Shown here piece by piece: positions 1 through 13,100 of a stretch of 56,386 nt of DNA. The notes under the pieces are model-generated. The model was given only the letters and a program-made list of their open reading frames with translations. It did not search any database and was not told the origin of the DNA. The stretch comes from Folioceros fuciformis (Eukaryota; Anthocerotophyta; Anthocerotopsida; Anthocerotales), in assembly GCA_049999805.1 (NCBI GenBank), contig JBNGIO010006169.1, positions 73,354-129,739 on the forward strand. The letters are read 5' to 3'. Numbering within the stretch: the stretch's first letter is position 1; each line of letters starts with the position of its first letter. A program made the position numbers and the translations under genes.

Positions 1-1688
1 CTGCACAGATTAAGGACACACATGAACGCTCAACATTGTAACTATCCCGACACTCAAAAAAAGCATATATCTATCTTCAATTTAAATACCTACAACTTCA
101 AGTCATGCAATACTTGCATCTCGCAATGTCTCATATTTCAGAAGTTCAGGAATTTTATGGTCTACAAGCCTTACATAATTTGCACCTGATTCAACTACAA
201 GAATCGAGCACATGCGATTAAGGATAGTAAAGGATAATCGTTGGTTTCGAAGTGCAATTGGCGGACGAAAAGAAGTCTACAAATTTGAATAAGCAAATTG
301 TGTGTCATCTCCCCTACCAAAGATGTGTAAGATGAGATGCAAGTTGTCGATGCCAAACTCTTGAAGAGGTTTTAACAGCACAGAGAATAATAGAATTGTC
401 GCCTTAAATCGTGCCATCTTTTTCTAGAGTGAATTCATTCTATGATGCGTCATGAGGTAACAAAAGATGCTGGAAAGCCCGCTCGGGCGTTTTGAGGATG
501 AGGGGAAACAATTTCATTGGTTGGTATGGATTCAAAAAAGAATACTACACCAGTTTGAGAGTTCAGGCGAGCCGTTTTAGATTGTCATTGGACTTGCGGG
601 TCTTAGGCTGTTGTCTCCTTGAAACGTCCTGCGACTTGTGGTCGGATCTGTCACATGTCCTGGTCCGTGTCATGGAAAAAAAGAAATACCGGTATAACTG
701 TTGTGCAAATGCGTTCCTTGGGCCGTTCAATCATGGATCAAGTCTCTCGTCTGGTGCTGGCCCTACAATTGCTTTCTAGGTTTCAGGAGCAATCAGGTGT
801 GAGTGACCCATGATTGTGATTGAAGACTCAGTCTGCAGGCCAGTAACCAATTTCACGCTTTCCCAGCATTACGGAAGTGACTCTACAGTGTACCTATCGC
901 TGCAGCTTTTCTTTTTTCAGTCACTACGTATACCCACCATGAGGCAGGCCTGTGACCACGCCTGTCGACCTACCTTCTCCACAAAAGCATTCCTTCTCCC
1001 TAACCGCAATTCTACACCAGGTACACATCTGGGGGTATCTGGGCCGGATTCAATAATCTGATCTTCCCTCACCATCGAACGGCTCGCAGCCATTAGCATC
1101 CCTCAGTGCCTCCGACTGCCTGTTACCTTGCCCCTGTTCGTTTGTCTGAAATCTCCGTTGGACAACTATGGTGACAAGGACCAAAACTGTCTCTGCAAGA
1201 AACGCGCATCAGAGAACTTGACCTTGACGTGAAACAGCCGTTCGTTCAGTGCCCAGCCACACACTCAGACTCCAAAAAAAAAAAAAAAAAAAAAGTAGCT
1301 CCAAGAGCTCTTGATTTGTGAGGTCAAGTACCATACCTCCAATCTGTGTCGCACTTGTGCAGGTTCTCTGCCGGATTATGACTAACTATTATCTCAGCTT
1401 GTGCTAGCCAGAAACTCTTGCGCGCCCCTGACGCACAGGAGATAACAATAAAGGCAAAGATCGACAACCTGAATAGAAAACCCAGCTTACTACACGTTGG
1501 TCTGCCATGAAATCCCCCCTGCTTGACTTCTTCGCACATACTTTTGCATTTTCAGACGAAGTACCAACTCTTGAGGTTCTGAGGATGGTACTTGGAATCA
1601 GAGCTATACTTCTCCGGATTTGGATCTTCCACACAACTCTCAGGTAAATGCAGAAATCAGCAAGGAAATTCATTCCCAAGCCAGTACC
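1..1688. other. no confident gene; possible 3' exons or UTR of the adjacent poly(A) polymerase
   Basis: No reading frame here matches a family I recognise. A 21-base A run sits near 1274-1294. On the minus strand the segment near 1404-1680 stays open for about 90 codons and could be a further 3' exon of the nucleotidyltransferase gene that ends near 1689, because a GTAAGG donor-like motif overlaps its apparent stop. I could not confirm this. The segment 430-830 has short overlapping open frames with no recognisable domain. Confidence 0.3.
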
Positions 1689-4600
1689 TTACACGTCACC
1701 AGCTTTGAGTACAGTCCCTTTGACGTCATCTGTGGCCCTATATTGAGCCTCATACGTACATGGAAGCCCAAAACAAGAATTTGTAGAAAACCTGAGTGGT
1801 CTGCCTGCTGTACCACCTTCGACATTATCCAGATAGTGAGGGGGAAAGGAAGCATGTCTAAGCAGCATTGTTCCTGCCGTCAGCTGTGAGCAATCGGAGG
1901 CTGACCTCCTGGAACCAGCATCCGTGGATTGCACACTACTTACTGAAACGGCTGCAGGAGTTGAAGGCAAGGAGCTGAAAGGAGTTTCAAGGGCAACAGA
2001 GCCAAAATATGGATAGGAAAGTTGGCCACCCGGAGTCCAACAAGAGAGGTCCTTGACCTTTGTCTGCGAGTAAGAAGAGTGTTGGCATTCCCCGCCTCCA
2101 GCAAGAAAACTTGCACCATGAACGTCCATACCCCTAACCTCCAAATTATTTTCCTCCACTGCCTCCACAGTGTTTCCTGTTGATGTTTTCCGTTCAGATT
2201 CAGCCAGTCTCTGAGATATCCTGATATACCGTAGAGAAGAACCAACCTGCCACAACAGAAACATTCTCTGTGAAAAAAGCCAAACCTACTGAGATTCCTG
2301 AAGGCAACAGAGCAATATCTTCCTTGAGACTGCAGGGAAAGGAAGTGGGACCAATTTTACCGATGCAGCTAGCTGACTGCTTGTACCAGCTGATGCAGGC
2401 ACCTCACGTTTTTGAACCTCATTGGGCAACAGGGGAACAGGCACATTTGTCTTGCTTGCACTGTATTCTTGCAAAGTCGTGTAGGATGAAGGAACGTTAT
2501 CTTTGACTCCAGATGCAGTGAGTGGTGGAGACCATCCATATCTGGCAGGAGCTATGTCTGCGGACAGATGAGAATACGACACTGATGTGCCTGGAGAAAT
2601 CTGCACACAAGAAAGCCTGTTGACATGAGATCCCAAGCACCAACTCAGTTGAACCCTGATCCAAGAGTACAGCAGTAAAGGAGAACCAGATATTTCAAGA
2701 GTGCGAATTTCTGAAGAAAAAAACGCATCCACTTGAACCAGCAAATTCATAACAGAGAACTGTTTTGAGGGACATTCACGACATGATGTATGGAGCATTT
2801 CTCAAAGCAGATAATGAAGGACCCACCTTCTGCAAGGAAATCTTTGGTTCCACTGCTGCTTTTGACAGCTTCTCTCTGAACCTTTGAGATTCTCCATTAC
2901 TGAGACTTTTGGCCTTCACATATCCCTGTGACGTCGCTCCTGAACACCAATAACACACAGCAGCCCAGGCCACTCTTTATGATTAAACATCCTAATTTGC
3001 TTCTTCTGCTGAGCACTTTTAGTGTATGCATTCAGGTCTAAGGCGAAAAAGATATCATCAGGCCACTCCTGCAAAAATTACATCATACTGTTCCCCCTGG
3101 GTGTTTGCGATTCTTATATATAGTTTGTACCATATGGCAATTCCAGAAAAAACTGCAAGGTCAAATCCCTCTTTCCCTCCAGCTCGTGAGAGAAATAAGC
3201 TCCTCTAATGCACACTTGAGCGCTCAAAACAGCATTGAAATTCAGGACTTTTGCCAGACTTGCTCCAATAAGGAATGCAAGGGAACAATGACCTGCTAGC
3301 AAAACAAGATTGCATGGCAGGAATCTGCCACAACCAGTCCAGAACTCTGTGCATAAGAAGCTCCAGGACTCTAGGAATCACCTTTCGCCCCATGTGAACT
3401 TGGAGGGCATACTTGCTCAGTGAGATCCCTTGAACTTTCTGTGTGGTCCATAAATGAGGATGGCACAGCAGTCTCGGGACATCCAACCCTCTGCCATGTC
3501 GTGCGGAAAAACCTCTTGAGTTCGTCATTAAGGTTGCCCCTGGAACTGCTCATGATGCCCCGTAGACTGCGAGATCCAAGGCCCAAGGCGTAGCGAATCC
3601 TGCCGGCACTACCTGAAGAAAATATTGCACCCCTGGGTCTTAGTTGTTTCACGAAGGGATACGCAAATCTCGTCTGAGCCTTACATTGACAACTACAAAT
3701 TACAGTTCTTATCATGCATCCCACGAATAACACTGAGACCGTGCATCACCTTTGTTGATGCTACGCCCAAGGTTGTTGTGGTGCAGTAGAGGATCAACAA
3801 TATTCATGGTTTTGGGGCTGAATTTTTGCCCATTGCTTCCATTAGAAGTGGGGTCAACCGCATATTTCTTGTTGCACATCTGCAGAAAAGCCTCGCTAAA
3901 CAGGACCTTGCCTCCATCCAGACGAGCTGGTTCTGCTGCTGCCAGGGATTCGAAACGGAGTACCAACGCAACACATGTGCTCATGTATGAGACTACTCAA
4001 CGTTCCACTAGATAGCACAAGAAAACTAGGTTCCACTTAGTAGGACAAGGAAACTTACCAGCTGACTCTGAAACTGAACATAAAGGGATTGGCCCTGAGA
4101 GACTAAGGCAATACTGATCCCAATTGAAACTGCTGAAGAATTCCAAAAACTTGAGCAAAACCTGCAGCACGACCACCACTGAACTTGAGAGACGATGGTG
4201 GCTAAAAACATACACCAATGGAAGAAACAACGACAGTGAATACACTCGTAAGTTTCATCCAACCTTTGTTACCTCTAAAGGCCCACTCAGGGTAGAATTG
4301 AAGACATGAAATATGTACAAAACCATGACCTCCAAAGCATAGGTGGCAATCAGGCCGCAGTTGGCTCCAAGCAAACGGCTCTCGTAATAACACCATGCTT
4401 TCACAATGATGATGCTACGCTTGAACAAATGATTTCGCCCTATCTTACTGTCAATCTGTGAGCCAACGCCACATGAGCAAAGGTGCCTACGCCAAGACAC
4501 AACTCAAGACTTTCTGACATGACCCAGACTTACGTCTTCAAGAAAGCGAAGGCTGCAAAGTCCACCACGCTGATTGAACGATATGTCCACTGTGACATTG

Positions 4601-5335
4601 TCAACAATACACTTCACAACTTTCACCTGTTCCATAGAAAACAGATTAAAGACTGCATGAAATATAACCAGGCATCCCCGCAAATGCTCCACGGCTACTC
4701 TGCATTTGAAGCAAATGTGCCTCGTCAGGTCGTGTGGTCATGTGCAAACCTCCGCATCAATGGTCTGGGGCTCTCTAACACGAAATTCTCTACTTGACTT
4801 TCCCTTCTTCAAAGCCGAGCACACTTCAGAAACCCATCTGTCCTTCAAATGCTCGTCCGTGCTCAGTATTGTCAGGTCGATGTCTCCGTCCGGCAAGTAC
4901 GTCCTCAAAGGAACCGAACCGAACTTCTCGATGCGAAAATGCACCTGCGGACACACGGCAGAACCGGCCGCCGTGGCCAGTAAGCTCCTCAAACATTTCA
5001 GCCGTTGCCGTTCCCACAGTCCAGCTATCCCATATCGACGCAATGGCACGTCTGAGACGAGCTCACTCGCTCACACTGGCCCAGAAAAGAGCTACCAAAG
5101 GAGAAAAACGCACCTCATGGCCAATCTGAGTCTGTATCAGCTCTTGGACGTACAACACAATGGCTCTGCGATGATCATCGGAATGCTTGCTGGGCTGGAT
5201 GCACGTCAGCAGCTGTGCAGTCCAGGCCTCAGCCTTGGCCCATCTTAGCTCGTCCACAGTGGATGCGACGGAGAATGGAGAAGGGACTTCAGGACAAAGG
5301 CCGTTCAGCTGTGGCTTTACTTCGGGACCGCCCAT
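1689..5335 (-). CDS. non-canonical poly(A) polymerase / TRF-like nucleotidyltransferase, PAP/OAS1 substrate-binding superfamily (spliced)
   Basis: The protein is a polymerase-beta-type nucleotidyltransferase that would add nucleotides to RNA 3' ends. Exons read cleanly on the minus strand: 5335-5114, 4944-4750, 4626-4534, 4455-4273, 4161-4060, about 3939-3751, 3612-3382, then C-terminal segments near 2960-2810, 2605-2290 and 2264-1689. Exon 2 carries the catalytic signature FGSVPLRTYLPDGDIDL, with the GS loop and paired Asp residues. The third acidic residue lies in VTVDISFNQRGG in exon 3. The PAP/OAS1 core follows (NHLFKRS, KAWCYYESRLLG, TYALE, YIFHVFN), then NIVDPLL..NNLGRSINKG. Splice phases match at the joins I checked, all with GT-AG borders. 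The start at 5335 precedes a conserved N-terminal helix (AEAWTAQLL..IQPSKHSDDHRRA). The C-terminal 300-odd residues are low-complexity and poorly conserved, so the last exons and the stop are uncertain. Arabidopsis relatives such as At3g51620 and At3g56320 have the same order. Confidence 0.85.
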
Positions 5336-6059
5336 ACAGCCAAATCAGTTGCTACTTGTGCTTTTGGCTCTGGCTTGCTGCAGTCATGGCCCTCCGCAAA
5401 CACATCCTCCCACACTCCACCCCGCTCCTGTGCCACCACCAGCGAGGACGACAACGCTGTTTCCACACTGATGTCTCTTTCGCTTGGCCATTAACAGTGG
5501 TTACCATGCCCCGGATAGGGTTCAGGCGGGGCCTCTGAAACTTCAGAGCAATGTGCGCAAGGCTTTTAACAAGGAGAAAAGCACGACGCGTACACAGTCT
5601 CGACGTCTTTTGCAAGGAAAACGAGCGTGCAGCGACTAAAATTTTCTCCTAAAATGAGTGTGGACGAAGGAAACTCCCCCGTAAGTTCTGAACTAGGCAA
5701 ATTTAAGGTGTAATGGGTCTACTTTGTTTTCTTCCCCAAGGGTTCGGAATACTAGTGCGCACAATGCCATGTTTTCCAGTTTTCTTCCTTGTCTTCAAGC
5801 TCTCTTCAGGCTAACATTTTCCTTGTCCAGGAAGAACAACAAGTTTGAGTTGATGCATGGTTGTAATGGATCTCGTACAAGTCTCGAGCATGTTGTCCGT
5901 AACTCCCTACGTTGGGTAGCCAGGCAATAGAGGCAAGTGCATTGGCTAAGATTCTCAAGGACCTTGCTTTGTAGATTGAACACAACTTTATCGCCTTGCC
6001 ATTGACACCCACGGTACCATGTTTCAGGTGTTTTCCAAGTTTCCTAAGACTTGCACCGA
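5336..6059. other. intergenic, 5' flank of the nucleotidyltransferase gene
   Basis: This stretch lies upstream of the minus-strand nucleotidyltransferase and should hold its promoter and 5' UTR. Short frames on both strands show no domain, and I see no RNA gene. Confidence 0.4.
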
Positions 6060-6290
6060 GGTAGTTCACTATACGAAAAATGGGCTTGGCCTGCCCCTTC
6101 CCTATTTGTATGTTGTAGCTTCCACCAAGGTAGTTCAGAACAAGAAAAATGGGCTAGGTCTTCTTGTTCATGTATTGTAGCTTGCATCAAGTAGTTCACG
6201 ATAAGAAAAATGGGCTAGGTCTTCTTGTTCATGTATTGTAGCTTGCATCAAGTAGTTCACGATAAGAAAAATGGTAAGAAAAATGGGCTT
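6060..6290. repeat. tandem repeat, about 63 bp unit, roughly three to four copies
   Basis: The phrase GTAGTTCACGATAAGAAAAA followed by TGGGCTAGGTCTTCTTG recurs with a spacing of about 63 bp. The two central copies (near 6125-6250) are almost identical and the outer ones are diverged. A partial copy of the AAGAAAAATGGGCTTGG block follows at 6275-6300. Confidence 0.85.
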
Positions 6291-6890
6291 GGTCTTCCTC
6301 TTCAGCGTATTGTTGTGTTTTCTTGGTAGAAGGTTTCCATTGCGCAGAGGTAAAGGTACTACTCCAATGGATGGCTCATCCTTTGAGAGGGGAGAGTGGG
6401 GACGTTAAATCACACCATCTTGCAGCAGAGTATCTTAAATCACACCATCTTGCAGTAGACTATCTTTATTCTAGTTCCATGGTTGTAGCACACTTGATCA
6501 TCATCAACTTTAGGTGTAACATTCAAGGAACACTGATTTCTGCCCAGCAATGACATGGAACTATTATGTGGTGCACCCTTGATCATCCATCTTAAACAAG
6601 CAATGCCGAACTCTTGGCCAACATTGTCTGAAGTGTTGACATACAACATTGTGGCAATTTTTGGTTATCCACACAATGTTTTTTCTCCCTTTCTCCTCTA
6701 ATCGAAGTAGAACACCTTTCCATGACCTATGTGGGTCCTCCTTCCACATTTGAAGTATGGAAGTCCTCTTGTCATACATTGCCTCTTCCAACTTTGAGGT
6801 GTTTAATCTTAAGGTACTATTTGTATTTCACATTTCCTTAATTCCTTGAACACTAACTTTTTAATGTGATTATCTAGATCCAATTAACAT
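6291..6890. other. AT-rich intergenic DNA, nothing recognised
   Basis: A short direct duplication (TTAAATCACACCATCTTGCAG, one base longer in one copy) occurs near 6405 and 6435. Open frames are short and show no conserved motif. Confidence 0.4.
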
Positions 6891-6993
6891 GACTCCTCTC
6901 ATACTATTTTTTTCCTAAACAAATGATGACTCCTCTTATACTATTTTTTTCCTAAACAAATGATGACTCCTCTCATACTATTTTTTTGCTAAA
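6891..6993. repeat. tandem repeat, about 38-40 bp unit, three copies
   Basis: The unit ATGACTCCTCTCATACTA followed by a T run and CCTAAACAAATG occurs three times in a row near 6888, 6925 and 6963, with one or two substitutions per copy. Confidence 0.85.
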
Positions 6994-7817
6994 TAAATGA
7001 AAAGTATGTGTACAATTTATAAGGCGAGTACGAGAGTAAAATGACAACTCTTAAAACTCGTCAAGTTATTAATGCAAGCAAGTGTGCAATCGTGGGGTCC
7101 ATCACTTTGACACTAGCCGATAGCCGATAGCTGATGGAACCAGCATGCCCTCCATGGAGTCTGGCATGCACATACTCATTACCTCATACATGCAAAGTCA
7201 ACTCACATACGCCCGTGTATGCTGGGGTCGAAACAACTCACATACGCCCATGTATGCCGGGGTCGAAACTCACATGGATGTCGATGCCATAGTTTGCGAT
7301 GGCAAACACTTCAAATTCCGTTTTCAAGTAAGGGTGTTTTCCTTCAGTACTAAAGGGAAGTACATAGGGCTCATTCTAAAGCTCACGTTAAGAGCTTTCT
7401 TCTGAATCAAGAACCAAAGTATACGGCAAACATGGAGATAGAAAATTACTTTCAAAGAACGAGTTGGTTGCTATCTTCTTTGACACATAGCAAGACATTT
7501 ACTGGACCATATCAAGATTGAGATAGCTTTTTCTGAAGCCTACAATAAGAGCATTTTTTCTAATCCATTCTTACAGCCTAAGAATCAATATAGACATTGG
7601 AATAGACATTCAAAGAACTCATAACAAAAGTTGAGTTGGTTTTCTTCTTTCACACATAGCTCAAGATATCTTCAATAAAAACAGGGTATTAGATGACTCA
7701 TTTTAAAGCTTGAATTGAGAGCGTTTTTTTGAATCAAGCTATGGAGTTTGTGGGCAAGTATGGAGACTACGAAAACCATTCCAAGATATGATGACAGAAG
7801 CTAGTTGTTGACTAAGA
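6994..7817. other. AT-rich intergenic DNA with a short duplication
   Basis: A 35-bp direct duplication (AACTCACATACGCCC..GTATGC.GGGGTCGAAAC) lies at about 7198-7270. The rest is AT-rich and holds no recognisable coding sequence. Confidence 0.4.
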
Positions 7818-10075
7818 TCACACTTGATTCTCATCTCGCAGGAGGATTGTGGACATCTTCTCCTTCCTCACCTTCTTAGAATGCTTCCAGCTATTTGCAA
7901 ACCCAACGATGTTCTTTTTTCGTTTCAAATTATCGCCAAGACCATTGTCCATTTTGTTGAGCTCAACAGAATTCAAGGTTTGTGCTCCACATAATCGGGC
8001 TTCTACTTGTCGTAGCTGACATAAAAGAATGTTGGCTGTAGCATATGCATGCTGAAGCAAAGAAGGATTTGCAGATTGTACAAGATCGTGCAGTGCTCGA
8101 ATTGTGTACTCCCAATCTTTGTATGAACATTTTTGTAGCATAGCTTGAGGGTTGTTGGAAGCTTGCACCCCTCCGACACATGATGTGTCCTCTCCTACAT
8201 GACAAAGTTTAGTGTTTGTTGAAGTATTCTTACGTACAAGTGTGAGAAGGAGGTCTCGAGTTGAATGCAATTGCCCTTTCATTTGTAATACCTTTGCTTA
8301 GTGTTTGTAGAAAAAGCCTTGCATTCCTCTTGGACAATTGCAGCATGCCCACAGTCCCCTACAAGATTGTAAACTGTGTATATCAACCTTTTATATGTGC
8401 AGCTTTGCACAAGAGCTAGTTCTTGATCGTTAGTAGGACGTGTAACATGATCCTCATGTATAGAAAGAGAGCCCCTCACTGCATTTTTGATAATAACCTC
8501 TTGCTTTCCATTGTGCTTGAAGCCATGTTGTTTTGTAATGTGCTTATGCCAATACACTTTGCATACTATATCCATTAATGTATGGAGCAACCAATCCATA
8601 TGATGACCTCGCATATGCATAACATCATGGCTCAACATGGACTTTAAGAAGCCATGCCAAGCTTTAATTAATGAATTGCAGGCTTGGCCATCATGTGGCA
8701 TGGTCCTAGAATACTTTTGCCACATAAGTAGCACCCCCTCCCACTAATTCTTGAAGTACTGAATGAACTCTGGAGCTTCTCTTTCATAATCCACATATAA
8801 TTGTTGTAGCATCTTCCTAACCTCAGCTTCTATGTGCCAACAACGAGAAACATACATGATATCACCAAGACGACTAAAGATTGCTACTCTTGTCCTCCAC
8901 TGCCTAACCTTTTACAAAAAGTGTTGTAGCCAACATTTTCTAACATGGCATAAACATAGCAAGATTGGCATAGCCTCCCCCCATATGGCTCGTAGAGCAC
9001 CTATTTCAGCAGCAGCAGCATCCACAAGGAAAGCACTAGGTTGCCATAGTGAATTGATGCTGCATATGCATTTAAAATGCATACAACCATGCTTGGATAT
9101 CCTCCAATTTACCACTATCCGTGATAATCCAAGCAGCAGGGACTCCGCTATAGTAATTATCAAAGACCAACAAGGTGTACAAGTGGAACTTGTACTTATT
9201 GGTGCAAAAAGTGGCATCAAGGGAGATCACACTATTATTTCCAAATTGAAACATCATAGACCTCTGAAAAGTTGTTTGCACCCTAGTATAAAGGGGCCTG
9301 AATTGGATTGGTACCATACAATGTTATTGTGAGCTTTTATCCACATCTGGACACTTACCTCATCATTCGGATCTACATCATGACACTTACCTCATCGTTC
9401 GGATGATATTGGTAAAAGCATGTGGTAACAATTAATGCAATGTTATCATATGTCATGAGGTTGAAGAAAGTCATCATGACATGGTTCATAACCACATGCC
9501 TGTGCTTTTAGATCCACTCTTTGGACGTGCTCTAAATAGATCTGTCTTTTAGTGGCTCCTGCAAAAAGTTTGTGTTGGACCCATGTAAGTATCTCACTAC
9601 TCAAATGAGCAGCAAACCTTGCCTATGGTTTGCATTGTATTGAGAGCCATGACAAATTTCATCGGAGTTGTCAATGTGTTGGTTATGTACAAAAAAACAC
9701 CGCTGCAAGATGAGGCCAACAAGCAAGCTGCTTAACATCAAAGTGGTATTGACAACCATGCTTCACACTAAAGAGTCTTAATATCTTGCCTTTGCGTTTC
9801 CTTGTGCTTTGAGATGCCTGTATAGCTAGCTCGTTGCTACGAAAATCTGCTCCTCCAAAGGCACACTAATACTTGGTGTGTTTAAGCCAAGACCACAGGT
9901 TTTGTCTATGTACAACGTTAGTTTCCCTTGCTTTTTTATCGATTTTGTTCCAGAATGAGGTAGGAAATGAGCGGTCCATACTACCTCCGTGGAGCAAGTT
10001 GTGAAAGTTGTGCAAAATCGATTGTTGCCAAAACTGAATGAATAAAATAATCAATACAAAATGTTTACAAAACAT
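7818..10075 (-). mobile_element. decayed MULE-type transposase remnant (zinc-finger/SWIM class)
   Basis: Minus-strand fragments in several frames together resemble a plant MULE-type transposase. Near 9310-9110 the frame reads NSVISLDATFCTNKY..LYTLLVFDNYYSGVPAAWIITD, which matches the DDE core around the first catalytic Asp (LDATxxTNKY..PL..L). Upstream, near 9800-9720, KHGCQYHFDVKQL fits the N-terminal DNA-binding region. Downstream, 8734-8279 reads YSRTMPHDGQACNSLIKAWHG and HMRGHHMDWLLHTL, typical of the region before a SWIM zinc finger. A basic C-terminal part follows at 8282-7818. Stop codons and frame changes separate the parts, so the element is dead. I found no terminal inverted repeats. 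Confidence 0.6.
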
Positions 10076-10079
10076 GTGT

Positions 10080-10188
10080 TTAAATATTCATGACTTGGAG
10101 TCATGTTGTTTCACTTTAACTAAACATATTTAATCTAAATGAAATACATACAACCCTAAGTGTGATAGGGCTTGTTATCTTAACACTC
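10080..10188 (-). repeat. probable partial 3' LTR of the Ty1-copia element
   Basis: On the minus strand the end of the copia polyprotein region is followed by a purine-rich tract (GAGAGGGAG) and then TGTTAAGATAAC, the usual polypurine-tract/LTR junction with a 5' TG. The LTR-like sequence continues into AT-rich DNA and has no clear CA end before the MULE remnant begins near 10075. There is no second copy in the window for comparison, so the boundary is inferred. Confidence 0.45.
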
Positions 10189-13100
10189 CCTCTCAAACTT
10201 CACGCTTAAGTAACAACTGGTCTGGAGCAATCTCCATAGAAATGAAGCAAGGCAAATAGTCCACCAGCGGGCAATGATTCTCCACACATGAGGCGTCCCC
10301 CACTTTGTGGTAGAAAACACATGTGCTGGCGGCGTAGCAGCAGTAGTTTTGAAATTGAAGAAAGCTCATAAAGAAAAATGGAGATAAATAACTCACAACT
10401 GGTTGTCTGCTTGTGGCTTCATCTACTGAGTCGTTCGCTCCCTCTGTAGGTCTAATCCTACACTATGTGTCATTCACATAAGTTGAGTAATCACCCAGCC
10501 CTAAGCCATCCATATGCTTATAGTGTTTTGGCTTAGAAAGTGCTTTGGTTAGAATGTCGGCCACATTGTCATCTGTTCCAACATAACTAACCTTCGTCGC
10601 CCCTCTATCCACGGCATTCCTGATGTAATGATGGGATATCTCTATATGCTTGGTGCGTGCATGGAATCGAGGATTAGCGACCCGGGCAAGGGCTGACATG
10701 TTGTCGCATAGGATAAGAGTAGGATCCTGTTGTGTCTGCCCGAAGTCCTGCAAGAATCTCCTCTCCCATTCAGCCTTCTTTGTGGCCTCAGTGAGAGATT
10801 TATACTCTGCCTCTGTTGAAGATAAAGATATAGAGGGTTGTTTCTTGCAACTCCAATTAATAGCAGCTCTTGCAAAAAGAAAACAATATGTGGAGACGTT
10901 GCGACGGGAGTCAGCATCAGACGCCCAGTCGGCATCTGTGAAACCTTGTAGGATGAGCTTAGCCTTGCCACTACGCTTGTATATGAGCCCATGTATCATT
11001 GTGCCTTCTAAGTATCTGAAGATACGCTTGACGGCAACCCAACGAGCCCTACCAAGGTGTTTTAAGAACTGCGACACTATACTAACTGCATACTAGATGT
11101 CAGGTCGGGTCCAATTTGCCACAAAAATGAGGCTCCCGACTGCATGTCTATAGGGTACATCCTGCATATCCAGTTGCTCCTATGGGTTCTGAGCACATTG
11201 AAGGCTAGTAACCTTCACGCCCACAGCAGCTGGGGTAGTAGTGAGTGGTGCCTCATCCATATGAAACTTGGTCAAAATCTCCTTGATGTATTTGTTTTGA
11301 TGTATGGCCATCACCCCATTAGCTCTCACTATCTGTATCCCTAAACAAAACTTAATTCACCAATATCCTTCATTTCAAATTTGTTAGATAAAAGCGACTT
11401 GACATGTTCTAATAGGGTCTTGTCATTTGTAGCCAATATTACGTCATCAACATATAAAGCCAAAATGACATATGTGGAGCCTTGGGTAAGCATATATATA
11501 TTGGAATCAGCAGAGCTTTGTACAAAGTTAATCTCCAATAAATAAACATGCAGGGTAAAGTACCATACTCTACCAGATTGCTTGAGGCCATATATACACT
11601 TGAGAAGAATTAAACTTTGTTGGGGTATTTAGGATCAATATACCCCTCAGGTTGTTGCATGTAGAGTTCCTCCTCGAGCTTGCCGTACAAATAAGGTGTG
11701 CATACATCCATTTGATGCAGATACAGATCATGTTCCGTAGCCATAGCAAGCAGCATCCTGATTGATTGAGATATGACTACGGGGCTAAAAGTCTCTTGGT
11801 AATCTAGGCCTTCAACCTACGTGAAGCCCCTAGCCACGAGTCTGGATTTGTAACATGCACTCTCTCCCTTGGAGTTGAGTTTGTGCTTGAAAACCCACTT
11901 GCACGAGATGGGTTTCATGCCAAGTGGCAAATCCACTAACTTCCATGTATTATTCTTGATCAAGGACTGATACTCATCCTCAACTGATGTACGCCACTTG
12001 TCACCATCAGGGCTAGACAAGGCTTGCTTCAAGTTGATTGGCTCATCAGGGATGACAGCAGCGAGTGATGTGGAAGTGTTGCGGAAATCTATAGACTCAT
12101 AGGGGGGCTCGATCCACTCGGCTCTAGGTAGTCTATGGCGGGTGGATCTGCGCAACTCGGGTTCTGGTGGAACTTCTACAACTTGTGGCGGCATGACATC
12201 TAGCTCTAAAACAGGTTCATGGTCATCCTGAAGAGGGTCAGGAACTGCATCTTCCATGAAAGGTTCAAGGTGATGTGCAGGGTTGTTGTCCACAACTAGT
12301 GCATTCAAGTGTTCATGTGCCAGCTCATCTACGGGTGCATGGGCAGGCGGGACATCATGTGCATCTAAAACAGGCAGACGGTTAGCTGGCAGCTCATCAT
12401 CTTGTGGATACATGGCGGGTACCTGATTAGTGTCTTACTCATCATCATAATCAGCTAATGGAGCTGCTCCCTCTTCTGACGTGGCCGGTTCACCATGAGC
12501 ATAGCTAGGTTCAATGAAAGTGACACTACGAGCTAAGATTAGAGAGTGAGTAACCGGATCATAGAGCTTGTATGCCTTGGCAGTCTCGTTGTATCCGATG
12601 AAAATAAGGCCCTTGGCTCTCATGTCAAGCTTCCTCCTCTTTTCGGAAGGGATATAAGCGAATGCCTTCACTCCAAAAACTCGAAGATGAAGTAGGCTAG
12701 GCTTATGCTTCCAAAATACCTCATATGGTGTCCTTCCATGTACAGCATTGGTGAGCACCTGATTGAGGATGTACGTCGCAGCAATTACGGCCTCTGCCCA
12801 ATACCCTTGAGGAAGACCTGCCCAAAGCAGCATACTCCTCGTCATACCTAGCAGGGTTTGGTTCTTTCGCTCGACAACTCCGTTCTGTTGTTGAGTATAG
12901 GGTACACTAAGCTGGTGCTGAATGCCATGTTGTGCCAAGTACTCGTCGAAGGCTGCGTTGACAAATTCCGTTCCATTGTCCATGCGCAGCATTCTAAGAA
13001 GTTGACCCGACTATCTCTGGGCAATAGGCAACCATTCCTAGAAACAAGTGAATGTATTACTCTTCAATTGCATAGGAAAGGTCCATGTGTACCTACTATA